Assembly (NCBI GenBank): GCA_016933335.1
Contig: JAFGBD010000049.1
Location: 1 to 61,321, forward strand
DNA from: Bacteroidales bacterium
GTDB taxonomy: Bacteria > Bacteroidota > Bacteroidia > Bacteroidales > UBA10428
Direction: 5' to 3'
DNA: 61,321 nt
Shown: positions 27,429-37,536 of the stretch, piece by piece
Numbering within the stretch: position 1 is the first letter of the stretch
How the letters are laid out: the number at the start of each line of letters is the position of its first letter
Notes under the pieces: generated by a model
What the model was told of the DNA's origin: nothing
Database searches by the model: none
Seen by the model: the letters and a program-made list of their open reading frames with translations, nothing else
Position numbers and translations under genes: made by a program

Positions 27429-27626
27429 TTACTTCATCGCTAAAAGCAGCCTGGCATTATCCTGATCTGCTTTGCTAACCGTGGTAAAGTAACCCAGATT
27501 TCTTTTTCTTTTCTTGGATTTCTTAGTCAGTATGTGGCTTTTGTAAGCGTGTTTCCTTTTAATTTTCCCTGTCCCGGTGAGCGAATATCTTTTTTTTGCA
27601 CCGGAATTTGTCTTCATCTTTGGCAT
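27429..27626 (-). CDS. rpmI: Ribosomal protein L35
   Basis: A 65-residue basic protein of the 50S subunit with the family pattern [31 protein letters not shown] shortened here to its key start MPKMKT and [16 protein letters not shown]. It lies 22 bp after infC and is co-transcribed with rplT, as in most bacteria. Confidence 0.98.
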   Translation of the reverse strand: MPKMKTNSGAKKRYSLTGTGKIKRKHAYKSHILTKKSKKRKRNLGYFTTVSKADQDNARLLLAMK

Positions 27627-27648
27627 TATGTTCCGCGTTATTTATTTA

Positions 27649-28212
27649 TTATTTCTTCTTAATGGTTTTAGGAGATAATAAAATAGACATCCTCTTTCCT
27701 TCCAGTTTCGGTTCCATTTCCAGTTTTCCGTAATCTTCCAGGTCATTAATCAGCCGGTTGAGTAAAATCTCTCCATCTTCACTGTATACAATCGAACGCC
27801 CCTTGAAGAAAACGTAGGCCTTTACTTTTGCCCCGTCCAGTAAGAACTTTTGAGCATGCCTCAGTTTGAAATTGTAATCGTGATCATCAGTATGCGGCCC
27901 GAATCTTATTTCTTTGACAACAATTTTTACAGTTTTTGCTTTCAGCTCTTTTTGCTTCTTCTTCTGTTGATAAAGAAACTTCTGATAATCAATTATTTTA
28001 CATACAGGCGGATCGGCATTGGGTGAAATTTCGACAAGATCGAGATTCAATGCATCAGCAAGATCCAGGGCTTCTCTCAGGGAAATAACGCCGGGGTTTT
28101 CAATATTGTCACCCACCAAACGAATTGTTTTTGCCCTGATTTCCTGGTTTACCCTGAAGGTTGGTTGATCCTGCGGTTTACCGCCTCTCCTGAAAACTGG
28201 TCTGTCTATGAT
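27649..28212 (-). CDS. infC: Translation initiation factor IF-3 with noncanonical start
   Basis: IF-3 binds the 30S subunit and enforces start-codon fidelity. The core is clear: [69 protein letters not shown] and [14 protein letters not shown] search for ATG/GTG/TTG gives only TTG at 28119, which would delete the N-terminal strand [14 protein letters not shown]. The frame is open upstream and includes [19 protein letters not shown]. There is no ATG; instead AAGGAGG (28224-28218) is followed by ATC (28212) and ATA (28209) in frame. A rare start, as for E. coli infC (AUU), would let IF-3 repress itself. I place the start at ATC 28212 (187 aa); ATA 28209 is equally possible. Confidence 0.9.
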   Translation of the reverse strand: MIDRPVFRRGGKPQDQPTFRVNQEIRAKTIRLVGDNIENPGVISLREALDLADALNLDLVEISPNADPPVCKIIDYQKFLYQQKKKQKELKAKTVKIVVKEIRFGPHTDDHDYNFKLRHAQKFLLDGAKVKAYVFFKGRSIVYSEDGEILLNRLINDLEDYGKLEMEPKLEGKRMSILLSPKTIKKK

Positions 28213-28224
28213 ATTATCCTCCTT
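28207..28224 (-). promoter_or_regulatory. infC ribosome-binding site and rare ATC/ATA start
   Basis: AAGGAGG at 28224-28218 overlaps the 3' edge of the thrS stop region and sits 5 nt before ATC (28212-28210) and 8 nt before ATA (28209-28207). No canonical start codon lies in frame between it and residue ~32 of the protein. The strong SD therefore decides the start and suggests autoregulation by IF-3. Confidence 0.7.
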
Positions 28225-28226
28225 TT

Positions 28227-30170
28227 TTAGTTAATATTCAGTTGTTTTTCAATTTCTTTGTTTAAAAATATTACAAGATCTTCTAAAGTCATGGCACCCC
28301 TGTCTCCTTCGCCTTGTCTCCTGACAGAAACAGTATTTGATTTTTCTTCTTTTTCTCCAACAATAAGCAGGTAAGGAATTCTTTTTAACTCATTGTCTCT
28401 TATCTTCTTACCAATTTTTTCATTGCGATCGTCAATCAGGGTGCGAATATCGTAATTATTTAGAAATTTTAAAACTTTTTTTGAATAATCATGAAATTTT
28501 TCACTGATAGGTAAAATCGCGACCTGGTCAGGTGTCAGCCACAGGGGAAATTTACCGGCGGTATGCTCAATTAATACTGCCACAAAACGTTCCATTGATC
28601 CAAACGGTGCACGGTGGATCATCACAGGCCTGTGTTTCTGATCATCGCTTCCGGTATATTCAAGATCAAATCTGTCAGGCAGGTTATAATCCACCTGTAC
28701 TGTTCCAAGCTGCCACTTTCGGCCCAGTGCATCATTAACCATGAAATCAAGTTTGGGTCCATAAAATGCAGCCTCACCAATTTCAATGGTGGTTTTCAGA
28801 CCTTTTTCCTCGCAGGCTTCAATGATTGCCTTTTCAGATTTTTCCCAGTTCTCATCCGTACCGATATACTTTTCTTTGTCATCCGGGTCTCTTAATGAAA
28901 TCTGGGTTGTATAATCATCGAATTCCAGCACCTTAAAAATATACAGGATGATATCAATGACCTTGATAAACTCTTCTTTCAGCTGATCAGGACGGCAGAA
29001 AATGTGTGCATCATCCTGTGTAAAACCCCTTACCCTTGTAAGGCCATGCAGTTCACCACTCTGCTCATAACGGTAGACCGTTCCGAATTCAGCCAGGCGT
29101 ATTGGCAGATCTTTATACGACCGGGGTTTATACCGGTAAATTTCACAGTGATGAGGGCAATTCATTGGTTTTAAAAGAAATTCTTCTCCTTCGGACGGGG
29201 TCTGGATGGGCCTGAACGAATCCTTACCGTATTTTTCCCAATGCCCGGAGGTGGTATAAAGTTCCTTAAGTCCAATGTGTGGTGTAATTACAGGTTCGTA
29301 GCCGTAATCGATCTGGACTTTTCGCAGAAAATTTTCCAGCTTTTCTCTCAGTATTGTTCCTTTGGGAAGCCAGATAGGCAATCCCTGCCCTACTGTCCCG
29401 GAAAACATAAACAGCTCGAGCTCTTTTCCCAGTTTCCTGTGATCTCTTGCCTTTGCCTGTTCCAGCATCTCAATATACTCATCCAGCATGCTTTTTTTCG
29501 GGAAAGTAATCCCATATATCCTGGTAAGCTGCTTGCGTTTTTCATCACCTCTCCAGTATGCTCCTGCGACATTCAACAATTTAATGGCCTTTATCGGCCC
29601 GGTATCAGGCAGATGAGGACCACGGCACAGGTCGGTAAAGTTACCATGTGTGTATACAGAAATGGTCCCGTCCTCCAGCTCACTGATCAGTTCAAGTTTA
29701 TATTCATCTCCCTTATCCCTGAAGTAGTCCGTGACCTCTTTCCTGGTAACTTCTTTCCTGACATAAGGACTGTTACGTCGAGATAACTCCACCATTTTCT
29801 GCTCGATTTTCGGCAGATCAGCATCGGTTATCACAAGGCCGTCACCCGGGTCCACGTCATAGTAAAAACCATTTTCTATGCTCGGCCCGATGCCAAATTT
29901 CGTACCCGGATATAAAGTCTCCAAAGCTTCAGCCATCAGATGCGCAGATGAATGCCAGAATGCATGCTTGCCTTCGGGATCATCGAATTTATGAAGTCTG
30001 ATGTTTGCATCCTTTTTAATAGGACGTGTCAGATCCCATACCTCACCATTCACCGAGACAGCAAGAACCTCCTTTGACAGACCGGTACTTATGTCTTTTG
30101 CGATCTCCAGGCCGGTTATGCCTTCCTTATATTCTTTTGCCGAATGATCCGGAAATGTAATCTTTATCAT
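28227..30170 (-). CDS. thrS: Threonyl-tRNA synthetase
   Basis: A 647-residue class II synthetase that charges tRNA-Thr. Domains in order: TGS (1-~62, [14 protein letters not shown]), editing domain with [12 protein letters not shown] and the downstream [12 protein letters not shown], catalytic core with [11 protein letters not shown] (zinc-ligand Cys), [28 protein letters not shown] split by motif 2, [12 protein letters not shown], and motif 3 [11 protein letters not shown], then the anticodon domain. Length is normal. First gene of thrS-infC-rpmI-rplT, the same order as in E. coli; the next gene starts 15 bp from its stop. Confidence 0.98.
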   Translation of the reverse strand: MIKITFPDHSAKEYKEGITGLEIAKDISTGLSKEVLAVSVNGEVWDLTRPIKKDANIRLHKFDDPEGKHAFWHSSAHLMAEALETLYPGTKFGIGPSIENGFYYDVDPGDGLVITDADLPKIEQKMVELSRRNSPYVRKEVTRKEVTDYFRDKGDEYKLELISELEDGTISVYTHGNFTDLCRGPHLPDTGPIKAIKLLNVAGAYWRGDEKRKQLTRIYGITFPKKSMLDEYIEMLEQAKARDHRKLGKELELFMFSGTVGQGLPIWLPKGTILREKLENFLRKVQIDYGYEPVITPHIGLKELYTTSGHWEKYGKDSFRPIQTPSEGEEFLLKPMNCPHHCEIYRYKPRSYKDLPIRLAEFGTVYRYEQSGELHGLTRVRGFTQDDAHIFCRPDQLKEEFIKVIDIILYIFKVLEFDDYTTQISLRDPDDKEKYIGTDENWEKSEKAIIEACEEKGLKTTIEIGEAAFYGPKLDFMVNDALGRKWQLGTVQVDYNLPDRFDLEYTGSDDQKHRPVMIHRAPFGSMERFVAVLIEHTAGKFPLWLTPDQVAILPISEKFHDYSKKVLKFLNNYDIRTLIDDRNEKIGKKIRDNELKRIPYLLIVGEKEEKSNTVSVRRQGEGDRGAMTLEDLVIFLNKEIEKQLNIN

Positions 30171-30204
30171 TCTTTCAACCGTTTTTCATTATTGAATTGA
30201 ACTG

Positions 30205-30212
30205 CAAAGATA
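30205..30212 (-). promoter_or_regulatory. Candidate -7 element for thrS operon
   Basis: TATCTTTG on the minus strand (30212-30205) is an exact TAnnTTTG match, 35 bp upstream of the thrS ATG. A TTTG lies farther upstream at 27 bp spacing, longer than usual, so only the -7 box is confidently assigned. Confidence 0.5.
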
Positions 30213-30386
30213 GAAATTTAATCTGAGAATAGCAGGTTGCAAAGGAGGGTTTGGGTTTATAACCTGTAACTTAAAGAACGAAATAATCTATAATACATCA
30301 GGTAATATCTATATCAACACAACCGGCAGAATGCATGCCATCATCAATGAATCCCCCCGGAAATAGCGGAACGCACACATTACCCG

Positions 30387-31961
30387 TTAATGCAGTCGCA
30401 CCGGGATTAAATCCAGAAATAGTTTGCACTTATCTGCAGCCTGTTCACCATCCAGTGCAGAGGAGACAATTCCCCCGGCATAACCCGAGCCTTCGCCGCA
30501 CGGAAACAATCCCTTTATCCTGATGTGTTCACCTGTATCCGGATTCCGGGGAATCCTGACAGGAGAAGAGGTCCGTGATTCCACTCCGGTCATAATGGCA
30601 TCCTCTGTAATAAATCCCCGCATCCTTTTATCAATCTCCCTGAATCCGGCCTGTAACGCTTTTACTATGAAATCAGGCATCCACCTGTGCATGGGTGATG
30701 AAACGACACCGGGAAGATACGAATTCTCAGGCAGGGTAGAAGAAGATCTGTTCCGCATGAAATCGGTCATTCTTTGAGCCGGAGCCACCTGTGGATGACC
30801 TGATGCTTCAAAGGCATCCCTCTCATAATTTGCCTGGAACCTGAGTGCAGCAAGTCCTCCATATTCATCATACTCTTTATAATCCGAAGGAAGGATCTGA
30901 ACAACCAGTCCCGAATTGGCATAAGGTGAATCACGCATTGCATCGGACATACCGTTTACCACAATTTCACCGGCTGCTGTGTTAGCCGGGACAATCTGCC
31001 CGCCCGGACACATACAGAATGAATAGACTCCCCTGCCTGAGACCTGCTGCGCAACATTATAAGTTGCTGCCGGCAGGAATGCCGATTTCTGTCCGTGATA
31101 CTGAATACGGTCTATCAGCTGCTGCGGATGCTCCACACGTACACCCATGGCAAAAGGTTTATTTTCAACCCTGATTCCCTTGTCAGATAACAGGTGGTAA
31201 ATATCCCGTGCTGAATGGCCTGTGGCAAGGATGGTTGCATCGGCAGACAGTTTTTCATTCCCGGAGGTAACAATGCCGGTTATGTTGTTATTCTTAACAA
31301 TAAAATCCGAGACCTTTGTATTGAAAAGAATAATCCCTCCGGCCACCAGGATGGTTTTGCGGATACCTGCCACAACAGCCGGTAACCTGTCTGATCCGAT
31401 ATGGGGATGTGCTTCATAAAGAATGGATTCATCTGCACCATGAAAACACAGTATCTCAAGAATCCTGTAATGATCACCTTTTTTTTTGGCACGTGTGTAT
31501 AATTTGCCATCTGAAAATGTTCCCGCACCACCTTCTCCGAAACAATAATTTGAATCGGGCGTTAATATGTTTTCATGTTCCAGCAAAATAATATCCTTCT
31601 TGCGGTCTTCAACAGGCTTTCCCCTTTCAATAATCACCGGCCTTATTCCAAGTTCAATCAGTCTCAGTGCAGCAAATAATCCTGCCGGCCCGGAACCGAT
31701 CACAAGAACTTCCCTGTTTTTTTCCACATTTTGATAGGCGGGCTGCCATCCTGCATCAACAGAAGGTTCCCGGTCAATAAAAACCCGAAACGCCATGTTC
31801 ATCCTGATTCTTCTTCTCCGGGCATCGATTGACTTGCGTATGATTTGAATTTTACTGATCCTGTCTGCGGTGATCCCAAGCTTTTTAACGATAAGTCGCT
31901 TATAATGGATTTCATGTGAAGCATCTTCCGGAGAAAGTTCAAGTACAATTTCCTTTTGCAC
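30387..31961 (-). CDS. FAD-dependent dehydrogenase (COG2509 type)
   Basis: A 524-residue cytoplasmic flavoprotein of a widely conserved but uncharacterised dehydrogenase family. An N-terminal ~95-residue domain (LSPEDASHEIHYKRLIVKKLGI, with RKSIDARRR) precedes the dinucleotide fold VLVIGSGPAGLFAALRL. Further signature segments are YCFGEGGAGTFSDGKLYTR, ILATGHSARDIYHLL, GVRVEHPQQLIDRIQY, FCMCPGGQIVPANTAAGEIVVNGMS and the C-terminal FAD motif GEGSGYAGGIVSSALDGEQAA. Substrate is unknown. It is downstream of porT on the same strand with a 45-bp gap. Confidence 0.9.
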   Translation of the reverse strand: MQKEIVLELSPEDASHEIHYKRLIVKKLGITADRISKIQIIRKSIDARRRRIRMNMAFRVFIDREPSVDAGWQPAYQNVEKNREVLVIGSGPAGLFAALRLIELGIRPVIIERGKPVEDRKKDIILLEHENILTPDSNYCFGEGGAGTFSDGKLYTRAKKKGDHYRILEILCFHGADESILYEAHPHIGSDRLPAVVAGIRKTILVAGGIILFNTKVSDFIVKNNNITGIVTSGNEKLSADATILATGHSARDIYHLLSDKGIRVENKPFAMGVRVEHPQQLIDRIQYHGQKSAFLPAATYNVAQQVSGRGVYSFCMCPGGQIVPANTAAGEIVVNGMSDAMRDSPYANSGLVVQILPSDYKEYDEYGGLAALRFQANYERDAFEASGHPQVAPAQRMTDFMRNRSSSTLPENSYLPGVVSSPMHRWMPDFIVKALQAGFREIDKRMRGFITEDAIMTGVESRTSSPVRIPRNPDTGEHIRIKGLFPCGEGSGYAGGIVSSALDGEQAADKCKLFLDLIPVRLH

Positions 31962-32006
31962 AGTCCGATTGGTTTACAGGAGCAAAAAAAAGTGAAGACA
32001 GCCAGG

Positions 32007-32780
32007 TTATTCAAAGTGAAATGAGACCATGAACATCCTGGAGTTAATTTTGTCTATGACATCGGTGTATATTGCAAACTCTGCAGGAGGATAAACCCTC
32101 CCTTCATCACCGTTTCTCATGCTTCTCTTGAGTACATCTGTAACTCCCACCGAATATTTCAGCTCGACCGTGAACTTAAAATACTGCAGATAAAAATCAA
32201 CTCCAAAGCCGATTTCATAATATCCGTCAAACACATTCAGCAAAACCAGGCTGTTGTTTTTATGAGAGACTCCCCATGTTTTTTTTGTGGCAGCAAGATC
32301 AAAACGCAGGTTTGTTCCGCCAATGATAAAAGGTCTGAAATTATTGATGCGTTTTGCCTTGTATTTAATCAGCAGCGGAAGTTCAAGAAAATTTGATTCT
32401 ATCCTTACCAGGCTATCTGATTGTATGGCATTCCCATTGTTAAGATTGAGGTAGGTTATTTCCCGTTCTCCGCCAAAGGAAATACCTGGTAAAACTCTGA
32501 AATCAAAATATCTGCCAAGTTTAAAATTAGATATGGCATGAACCTGGAATCCGGGTCTTAGCGTAATTACGTCGGTCAGAACCATTGTATCCAAACCCAG
32601 CCTAGATTGCCTGATATTAAAATCCATTGTATTGAGCCCGATGGAGAAGCCAAAATGAACAGGTCTGTCATCATGGATCGGATCATTCTTAACTTTTGGC
32701 TTTTGCGCCATAAGACTGAAGGATACAAACAATGAGAATAAAATGAAAAGTCTTTTCAATGCACAAGGTTTCTTAATCAT
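32007..32780 (-). CDS. porT: PorT-like outer-membrane beta-barrel protein
   Basis: A 257-residue exported protein resembling PorT of the type IX secretion/gliding machinery. After the signal peptide (MIKKPCALKRLFILFSLF...MAQ) come strands such as VHFGFSIGLNTMDFNI, RPGFQVHAISNFKLGRYFDFRVLPG, FLELPLLIKYKAKR and YEIGFGVDFYLQYFKFTVELKYSVG. The C-terminal MFMVSFHFE fits a barrel end. The frame allows an ATG at 32798, but the ATG at 32780 gives a standard signal peptide. It follows ubiE, and ubiE-porT is a conserved pair in Bacteroidota, which strengthens the call. No other T9SS gene lies here. Confidence 0.85.
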   Translation of the reverse strand: MIKKPCALKRLFILFSLFVSFSLMAQKPKVKNDPIHDDRPVHFGFSIGLNTMDFNIRQSRLGLDTMVLTDVITLRPGFQVHAISNFKLGRYFDFRVLPGISFGGEREITYLNLNNGNAIQSDSLVRIESNFLELPLLIKYKAKRINNFRPFIIGGTNLRFDLAATKKTWGVSHKNNSLVLLNVFDGYYEIGFGVDFYLQYFKFTVELKYSVGVTDVLKRSMRNGDEGRVYPPAEFAIYTDVIDKINSRMFMVSFHFE

Positions 32781-32888
32781 AATTAAAAACGAGTACATCG
32801 CTAAAATAGTATTTTAATTTCAAATCGGCGCATATTACATCATAAATTCAGCAGGAAATCTTAATTTAAAGATTTATATGTCAAGTTA

Positions 32889-33620
32889 TTATACTAATGG
32901 TTTGGAAGCATTGTAAATAGAAGCTATCCCGAAAGTAAGGGAAATTTGTGAAGCATCGGTAAAACCGGTTCCGGAAAGATAATCCAGGAAATCATCCCCC
33001 TCCGGAAAGTCAAAAACAGATTCCGGCAGGTAACGATATGCAAAGGGATCCCTGGCAACTGCTTTCCCGATGAACGGGAGTATTTGTCTGAAATAAAAAC
33101 CATAGAGCTGTCTGACCGGAAATTTTTGAGGCCGGGAGAATTCAAGGACAACCAGTTTTCCCCCGGGTTTCAGTACCCGGAATATTTCTGAAAGACCCTT
33201 TCCGGGATTTTCAAAATTCCTGATACCAAAGGCTGTCATTGCTGCATCGAATGTATTGTCTGCAAAGCCCATGCTTTCGGAATCGCCGTATAAAAGCTCG
33301 ATCCTGTCAATCTTGTTCTTTCTGACTTTTTTCATACCGATTTCAAGCATTTTTTCCGATATGTCAATTCCGGTGATTTTACGGGGATTTAAGGATTTAT
33401 ATGCAATGATGGCAAGATCTGCAGTTCCGGTTGCCACATCAAGTATATGGGTGCCTTTCTTATCTTTAAGAATACCAACTGCTCTCTTTCTCCAGTATCT
33501 GTCTGTCCCGAATGAAAGCAGGTGATTCAGAAGATCATACCTGTATGCTATCCTGTTGAACATGGATTTGACCTGCCCTTTGCCGTGATCTGATTTTTCA
33601 TGATATGGTTTTGCTGACAT
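32889..33620 (-). CDS. ubiE: Demethylmenaquinone methyltransferase
   Basis: A 243-residue SAM-dependent methyltransferase (UbiE/MenG) for the last step of menaquinone synthesis. Motifs: VKSMFNRIAYRYDLLNHLLSFG (family signature), ILDVATGTADLAI (SAM motif I), ITGIDISEKML, DNTFDAAMTAFGIRNF and KPGGKLVVLEFSRPQ. Bacteroidota use menaquinone, so the menG role is expected. Divergent from the Ldh-type gene and upstream of porT. Confidence 0.96.
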   Translation of the reverse strand: MSAKPYHEKSDHGKGQVKSMFNRIAYRYDLLNHLLSFGTDRYWRKRAVGILKDKKGTHILDVATGTADLAIIAYKSLNPRKITGIDISEKMLEIGMKKVRKNKIDRIELLYGDSESMGFADNTFDAAMTAFGIRNFENPGKGLSEIFRVLKPGGKLVVLEFSRPQKFPVRQLYGFYFRQILPFIGKAVARDPFAYRYLPESVFDFPEGDDFLDYLSGTGFTDASQISLTFGIASIYNASKPLV

Positions 33621-33807
33621 GAAACCGGTATGTTTATATTTGATTTATGAATGACTGCTTCGATGATCGCCATTAAGGAATTTGCCGGTTAAAAACTATA
33701 ATCAGGCCGACAAAGTTAATTTTTTAACCTGTATTATTCATCATTTCAGGATATATCAAATGATATCCATTTTTAAAAGTCATTCCTTAAAGACCGGCTT
33801 AATTTTC

Positions 33808-33815
33808 TATATTTG
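33808..33815 (+). promoter_or_regulatory. Candidate -7 element for Ldh-type gene
   Basis: TATATTTG matches TAnnTTTG exactly, 32 bp before the ATG at 33848. No good -33 TTG is seen at 19-21 bp. Confidence 0.45.
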
Positions 33816-33847
33816 CGGATAGCGATAGAAACATTAAAACTACAGAT

Positions 33848-34924
33848 ATGTATTCATACGATTATCTTTTTGACTTCACTGTCGGTATTTTTATGAAAAT
33901 CGGACACAGCAGAAAAAATGCCACGATCATTGCGAAAATTTTACTGGCTGCCGAAATAAGGGGAATTCCGTCACACGGAATGATGAGAGTAAGCGATTAT
34001 TATGAACTATGGAAAGCAGGCCGTATTAATGTAAAACCAGACATCAGGATCATTCATGAAACCCCGAGCACGGCGGTGGTTGACGGCGACGGTGCCATCG
34101 GTATGCTTGCAGCTGTGAAATCCATGGAAATTGCAATGGAAAAAGCAGAAAAAGCAGGCACAGGATGGGTTTCAACCCGCGGATCAAACCACTTTGGCAT
34201 CGCAGGTTATTATGCAATGATGGCACTGGAAAAAGAAATGATTGGCATCACTATGACCAATGCAAATCCAATGGTAGCACCAACTTTTTCAGCCAGCCGC
34301 ATGCTCGGAACAAATCCGATCGCAGTGGCTGTACCTGCAGGCAGGCAGCCTGCCTTTGTAGCTGATTTTGCAACCACACCCATTGCCAGAGGCAAATTAG
34401 GCATATCAGAAAAGAAGGGAGAAAAAGTACCTTTCGGATATGTACAGGACAGGGAAGGAAATCCTTCAGATGATCCTTCAATACTCAAAAAAGGCGGTTC
34501 GATGCTTCCTCTTGGAGGAGATTATAAACACGGCAGTCATAAAGGTTATTGCCTGGGCGCCATTGTGGATATTTTTTCAGCTGTTTTCTCCGGGGCCAAC
34601 TTCGGACCATATGTCCCTCCGGCCGTGGTTTTCCTTCCTTTACTTGAGAAACAGGTGGGAGAAGGTACAGGTCATTTTTTCGGGGCCATGAGAATTGATG
34701 CATTTCAACCTGCCGGTCAGTTTAAGTCCAGAATGGATGAATGGATTCAAACATTCAGAGATGCCAAAAGCGCTCCGGGGAATCCGAAAGTACTCATACC
34801 CGGTGATCCGGAAAGAGCATGTGAGGAAAAAATCATGAAAGAAGGAATTGATGTTTTACCCGCAATAGCAAAAGATCTGAAAGGTGTTGCAGAAAATCTG
34901 GGCTTGAAATTTAAAATGCAATGA
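33848..34924 (+). CDS. Ldh/Mdh family NAD(P)-dependent 2-oxoacid dehydrogenase
   Basis: A 358-residue cytoplasmic enzyme of the Ldh_2 (malate/L-lactate dehydrogenase) family, which has its own fold unrelated to classical LDH. Signature segments are EIRGIPSHGMMRVSDY (catalytic His in SHG), VVDGDGAIGMLAAVKSM, VSTRGSNHFGIAGYYAMMAL, ITMTNANPMVAPTF and GTNPIAVAVPAGRQPAFVADFATT. Others include GSHKGYCLGAIVDIFSAVFSGA. Substrate could be malate, lactate, sulfolactate or ureidoglycolate; the sequence alone does not decide. Monocistronic, divergent from ubiE. Confidence 0.9.
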   Translation: MYSYDYLFDFTVGIFMKIGHSRKNATIIAKILLAAEIRGIPSHGMMRVSDYYELWKAGRINVKPDIRIIHETPSTAVVDGDGAIGMLAAVKSMEIAMEKAEKAGTGWVSTRGSNHFGIAGYYAMMALEKEMIGITMTNANPMVAPTFSASRMLGTNPIAVAVPAGRQPAFVADFATTPIARGKLGISEKKGEKVPFGYVQDREGNPSDDPSILKKGGSMLPLGGDYKHGSHKGYCLGAIVDIFSAVFSGANFGPYVPPAVVFLPLLEKQVGEGTGHFFGAMRIDAFQPAGQFKSRMDEWIQTFRDAKSAPGNPKVLIPGDPERACEEKIMKEGIDVLPAIAKDLKGVAENLGLKFKMQ

Positions 34925-35123
34925 ACCCGGTTAAAATCATGCATTCTTCAAAATAATCGATAATTTCGTGTAAGAATTTAATGCGTTCATAAATTATACC
35001 TAACTTAATTGCCAACTTTACAGTAAATACAAAAGTGATCTGATGAAGCTGATAATACTTTAACTCATTCATATCACTAAAAAAATTAAAACAATAATAT
35101 TTATTAAACAAAAACTGGTAATT

Positions 35124-35252
35124 ATGAAAAAGCTGACTTTAATTTTAATGGTAGTGGTTTTTATCGTCGCTGTTTTATCTTCTTGCAGCAAAAGTATATG
35201 TCCTGCTTATACTTACAATGACACTGCTGAACAAACTGAAGTTATGAACTGA
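35124..35252 (+). CDS. Micro-lipoprotein with CPAY motif (42 aa)
   Basis: A short ORF beginning at ATG 35124 encodes MKKLTLILMVVVFIVAVLSS-C, a signal peptide with lipobox LSSC, followed by a mature peptide of only 22 residues: CSKSICPAYTYNDTAEQTEV plus MN. Length, hydrophobic core and Cys position fit a genuine lipoprotein. A second ORF 67 bp downstream has the same tail pattern (CPAY, then N-T-EQT), which supports coding. Function unknown. The 199 bp between the dehydrogenase and this ORF hold nothing else I can identify. Confidence 0.7.
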   Translation: MKKLTLILMVVVFIVAVLSSCSKSICPAYTYNDTAEQTEVMN

Positions 35253-35318
35253 TTGATTTTTTTAATCGATTTATTTGTCTATTTTTACTACAGTATTATT
35301 CAAAATAGCTATTCATTG

Positions 35319-35450
35319 ATGAGAAAGATCCTCGCTGTTTTGACAGTTGTTTTAATTATCACGGTTTAATCTTTCTCATACGGAGCATCAGGAACTTGTC
35401 CTGCCTATAGTTCAAATAATACTGAACAAACCAGCGGGGATAATGGTTAA
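35319..35450 (+). pseudogene. Broken paralogue of the CPAY micro-lipoprotein
   Basis: The frame starts MRKILAVLTVVLIITV, meets TAA at 35367-35369 (codon 17), then continues in the same frame as SFSYGASGTCPAYSSNNTEQ plus TSGDNG to the stop at 35448-35450. The tail shares CPAY and NxTEQT with the upstream ORF, so the two are a tandem duplication. A single nonsense change has probably inactivated this copy, unless the stop is a sequencing error or downstream re-initiation occurs. Without the stop it would be a 43-residue exported peptide. Confidence 0.6.
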
Positions 35451-35515
35451 TAATTCAGGAAAATCATTTTCCTAAAACCTTGTTTTCTCATTTTTTGTAT
35501 TCATGATATGGGGTT

Positions 35516-36313
35516 GTGAAAAGAATAACCATTATAACCGGATTATTGATCAGTCACCTCTGCTTGTTTGCCCAGGGTGAGCCGGAAGAGCCGGATAAGA
35601 TTTTTTACAAAAATGAAAGAACATTTGCAATCCTCTTAAATTCAAACGGACTAGGAATCAACTACAGGTATGGTAAGCGTGTAACCGCGTTCAGGAAAAT
35701 AATATATGAAGGTGACTTTGTTAACATCAAACATCCAAAAGAGATCAAGCTGAATTCCGGCCAATACTACTTCTCCACACGAAGTTTTGTTTACGGTAAA
35801 ATCAATCAGTTTTATAACCTCAGGATCGGAATTGGCCTGCAGGACGAAATGTTTCCCAAATTTGACCGCGGGGGAATATCCATCAGAAGGTATTATGCAT
35901 TTGGAGCAGCCATCGGAATAAAGAAGCCTATATATTACCTGATAAATGTTGATCTGAACAATGATGCCATTCCTGAAACACAGCTCGTTGAAAAGTTTAG
36001 TTATGACCAGCATTTGCAGACTGCTTACATTGTAGGCAGGGCATCCTATTTCAAAGGAATCGGTGAGATCTCCTTTGTCCCGGGCCTTTATGGCAAATTA
36101 GGCGTGATGTTTGAGTTTGGAAGGTTGAATGAAACTGTTCATGCCCTGGATGCCGGTATCATGATAGATGCATTTGTCAGGAAAATCCCCATTATGGCAT
36201 CTCATAACGATCAGATCTTTTTAACCCTGTTTGCCAGTTACAGATTCGGAAAAGTAATTGATGCACGATTCAAAATGAGGAAAACCGAACTTGATGAAAT
36301 TATTACCGACTGA
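35516..36313 (+). CDS. Exported beta-barrel-like protein, uncharacterised
   Basis: A 265-residue protein starting at GTG 35516 (an in-frame TGA at 35504 excludes longer starts). A signal peptide (MKRITIITGLLISHLCLFAQ) is followed by alternating strands, for example FAILLNSNGLGINYRYGKR, YYFSTRSFVYGKINQFYNLRIGIG and ISFVPGLYGKLGVMFEFG. This fits a small outer-membrane beta-barrel of the kind common in Bacteroidota. The C-terminal tail (ARFKMRKTELDEIITD) extends past the last strand. No substrate or partner is evident. Confidence 0.75.
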   Translation: MKRITIITGLLISHLCLFAQGEPEEPDKIFYKNERTFAILLNSNGLGINYRYGKRVTAFRKIIYEGDFVNIKHPKEIKLNSGQYYFSTRSFVYGKINQFYNLRIGIGLQDEMFPKFDRGGISIRRYYAFGAAIGIKKPIYYLINVDLNNDAIPETQLVEKFSYDQHLQTAYIVGRASYFKGIGEISFVPGLYGKLGVMFEFGRLNETVHALDAGIMIDAFVRKIPIMASHNDQIFLTLFASYRFGKVIDARFKMRKTELDEIITD

Positions 36314-36399
36314 TATCAGGAACACCCTGGCAGATAAATATACCTGCTGATCCCCCCTTTGCTGAGTTCATATTATTTTCCCGTGAACTGACTTTCATC

Positions 36400-36430
36400 T
36401 TGCGGTTAACAATAAATTTTTTTACATTCG
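36400..36430 (+). promoter_or_regulatory. Candidate gapA promoter (-33 TTG, -7 TACATTCG)
   Basis: TTG at 36400-36402 and TACATTCG at 36423-36430 are 20 bp apart, matching the Bacteroidota spacing, with one mismatch in the -7 box. The gapA ATG follows 47 bp later. Confidence 0.5.
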
Positions 36431-36462
36431 CACTTCGTTTTCAGAAATTCAATTATAATTAA

Positions 36463-37485
<1,023 letters not shown>

Positions 37486-37507
37486 ATAACCGGTTACCAT
37501 TGAAAAA

Positions 37508-37536
37508 AACCTGAAGTGATTGCTTCAGGTTTTTTT
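37508..37536. terminator. Bidirectional terminator after gapA
   Basis: AACCTGAAG (37508-37516) pairs with CTTCAGGTT (37523-37531) around TGATTG, followed by T-run on the plus strand and preceded by an A-run that serves the convergent SiaC-like gene. Confidence 0.85.

Noticed and set aside
29241..29786. 181-codon antisense frame within thrS
   Set aside because: thrS is unmistakable on the other strand; the antisense product has no domain pattern.
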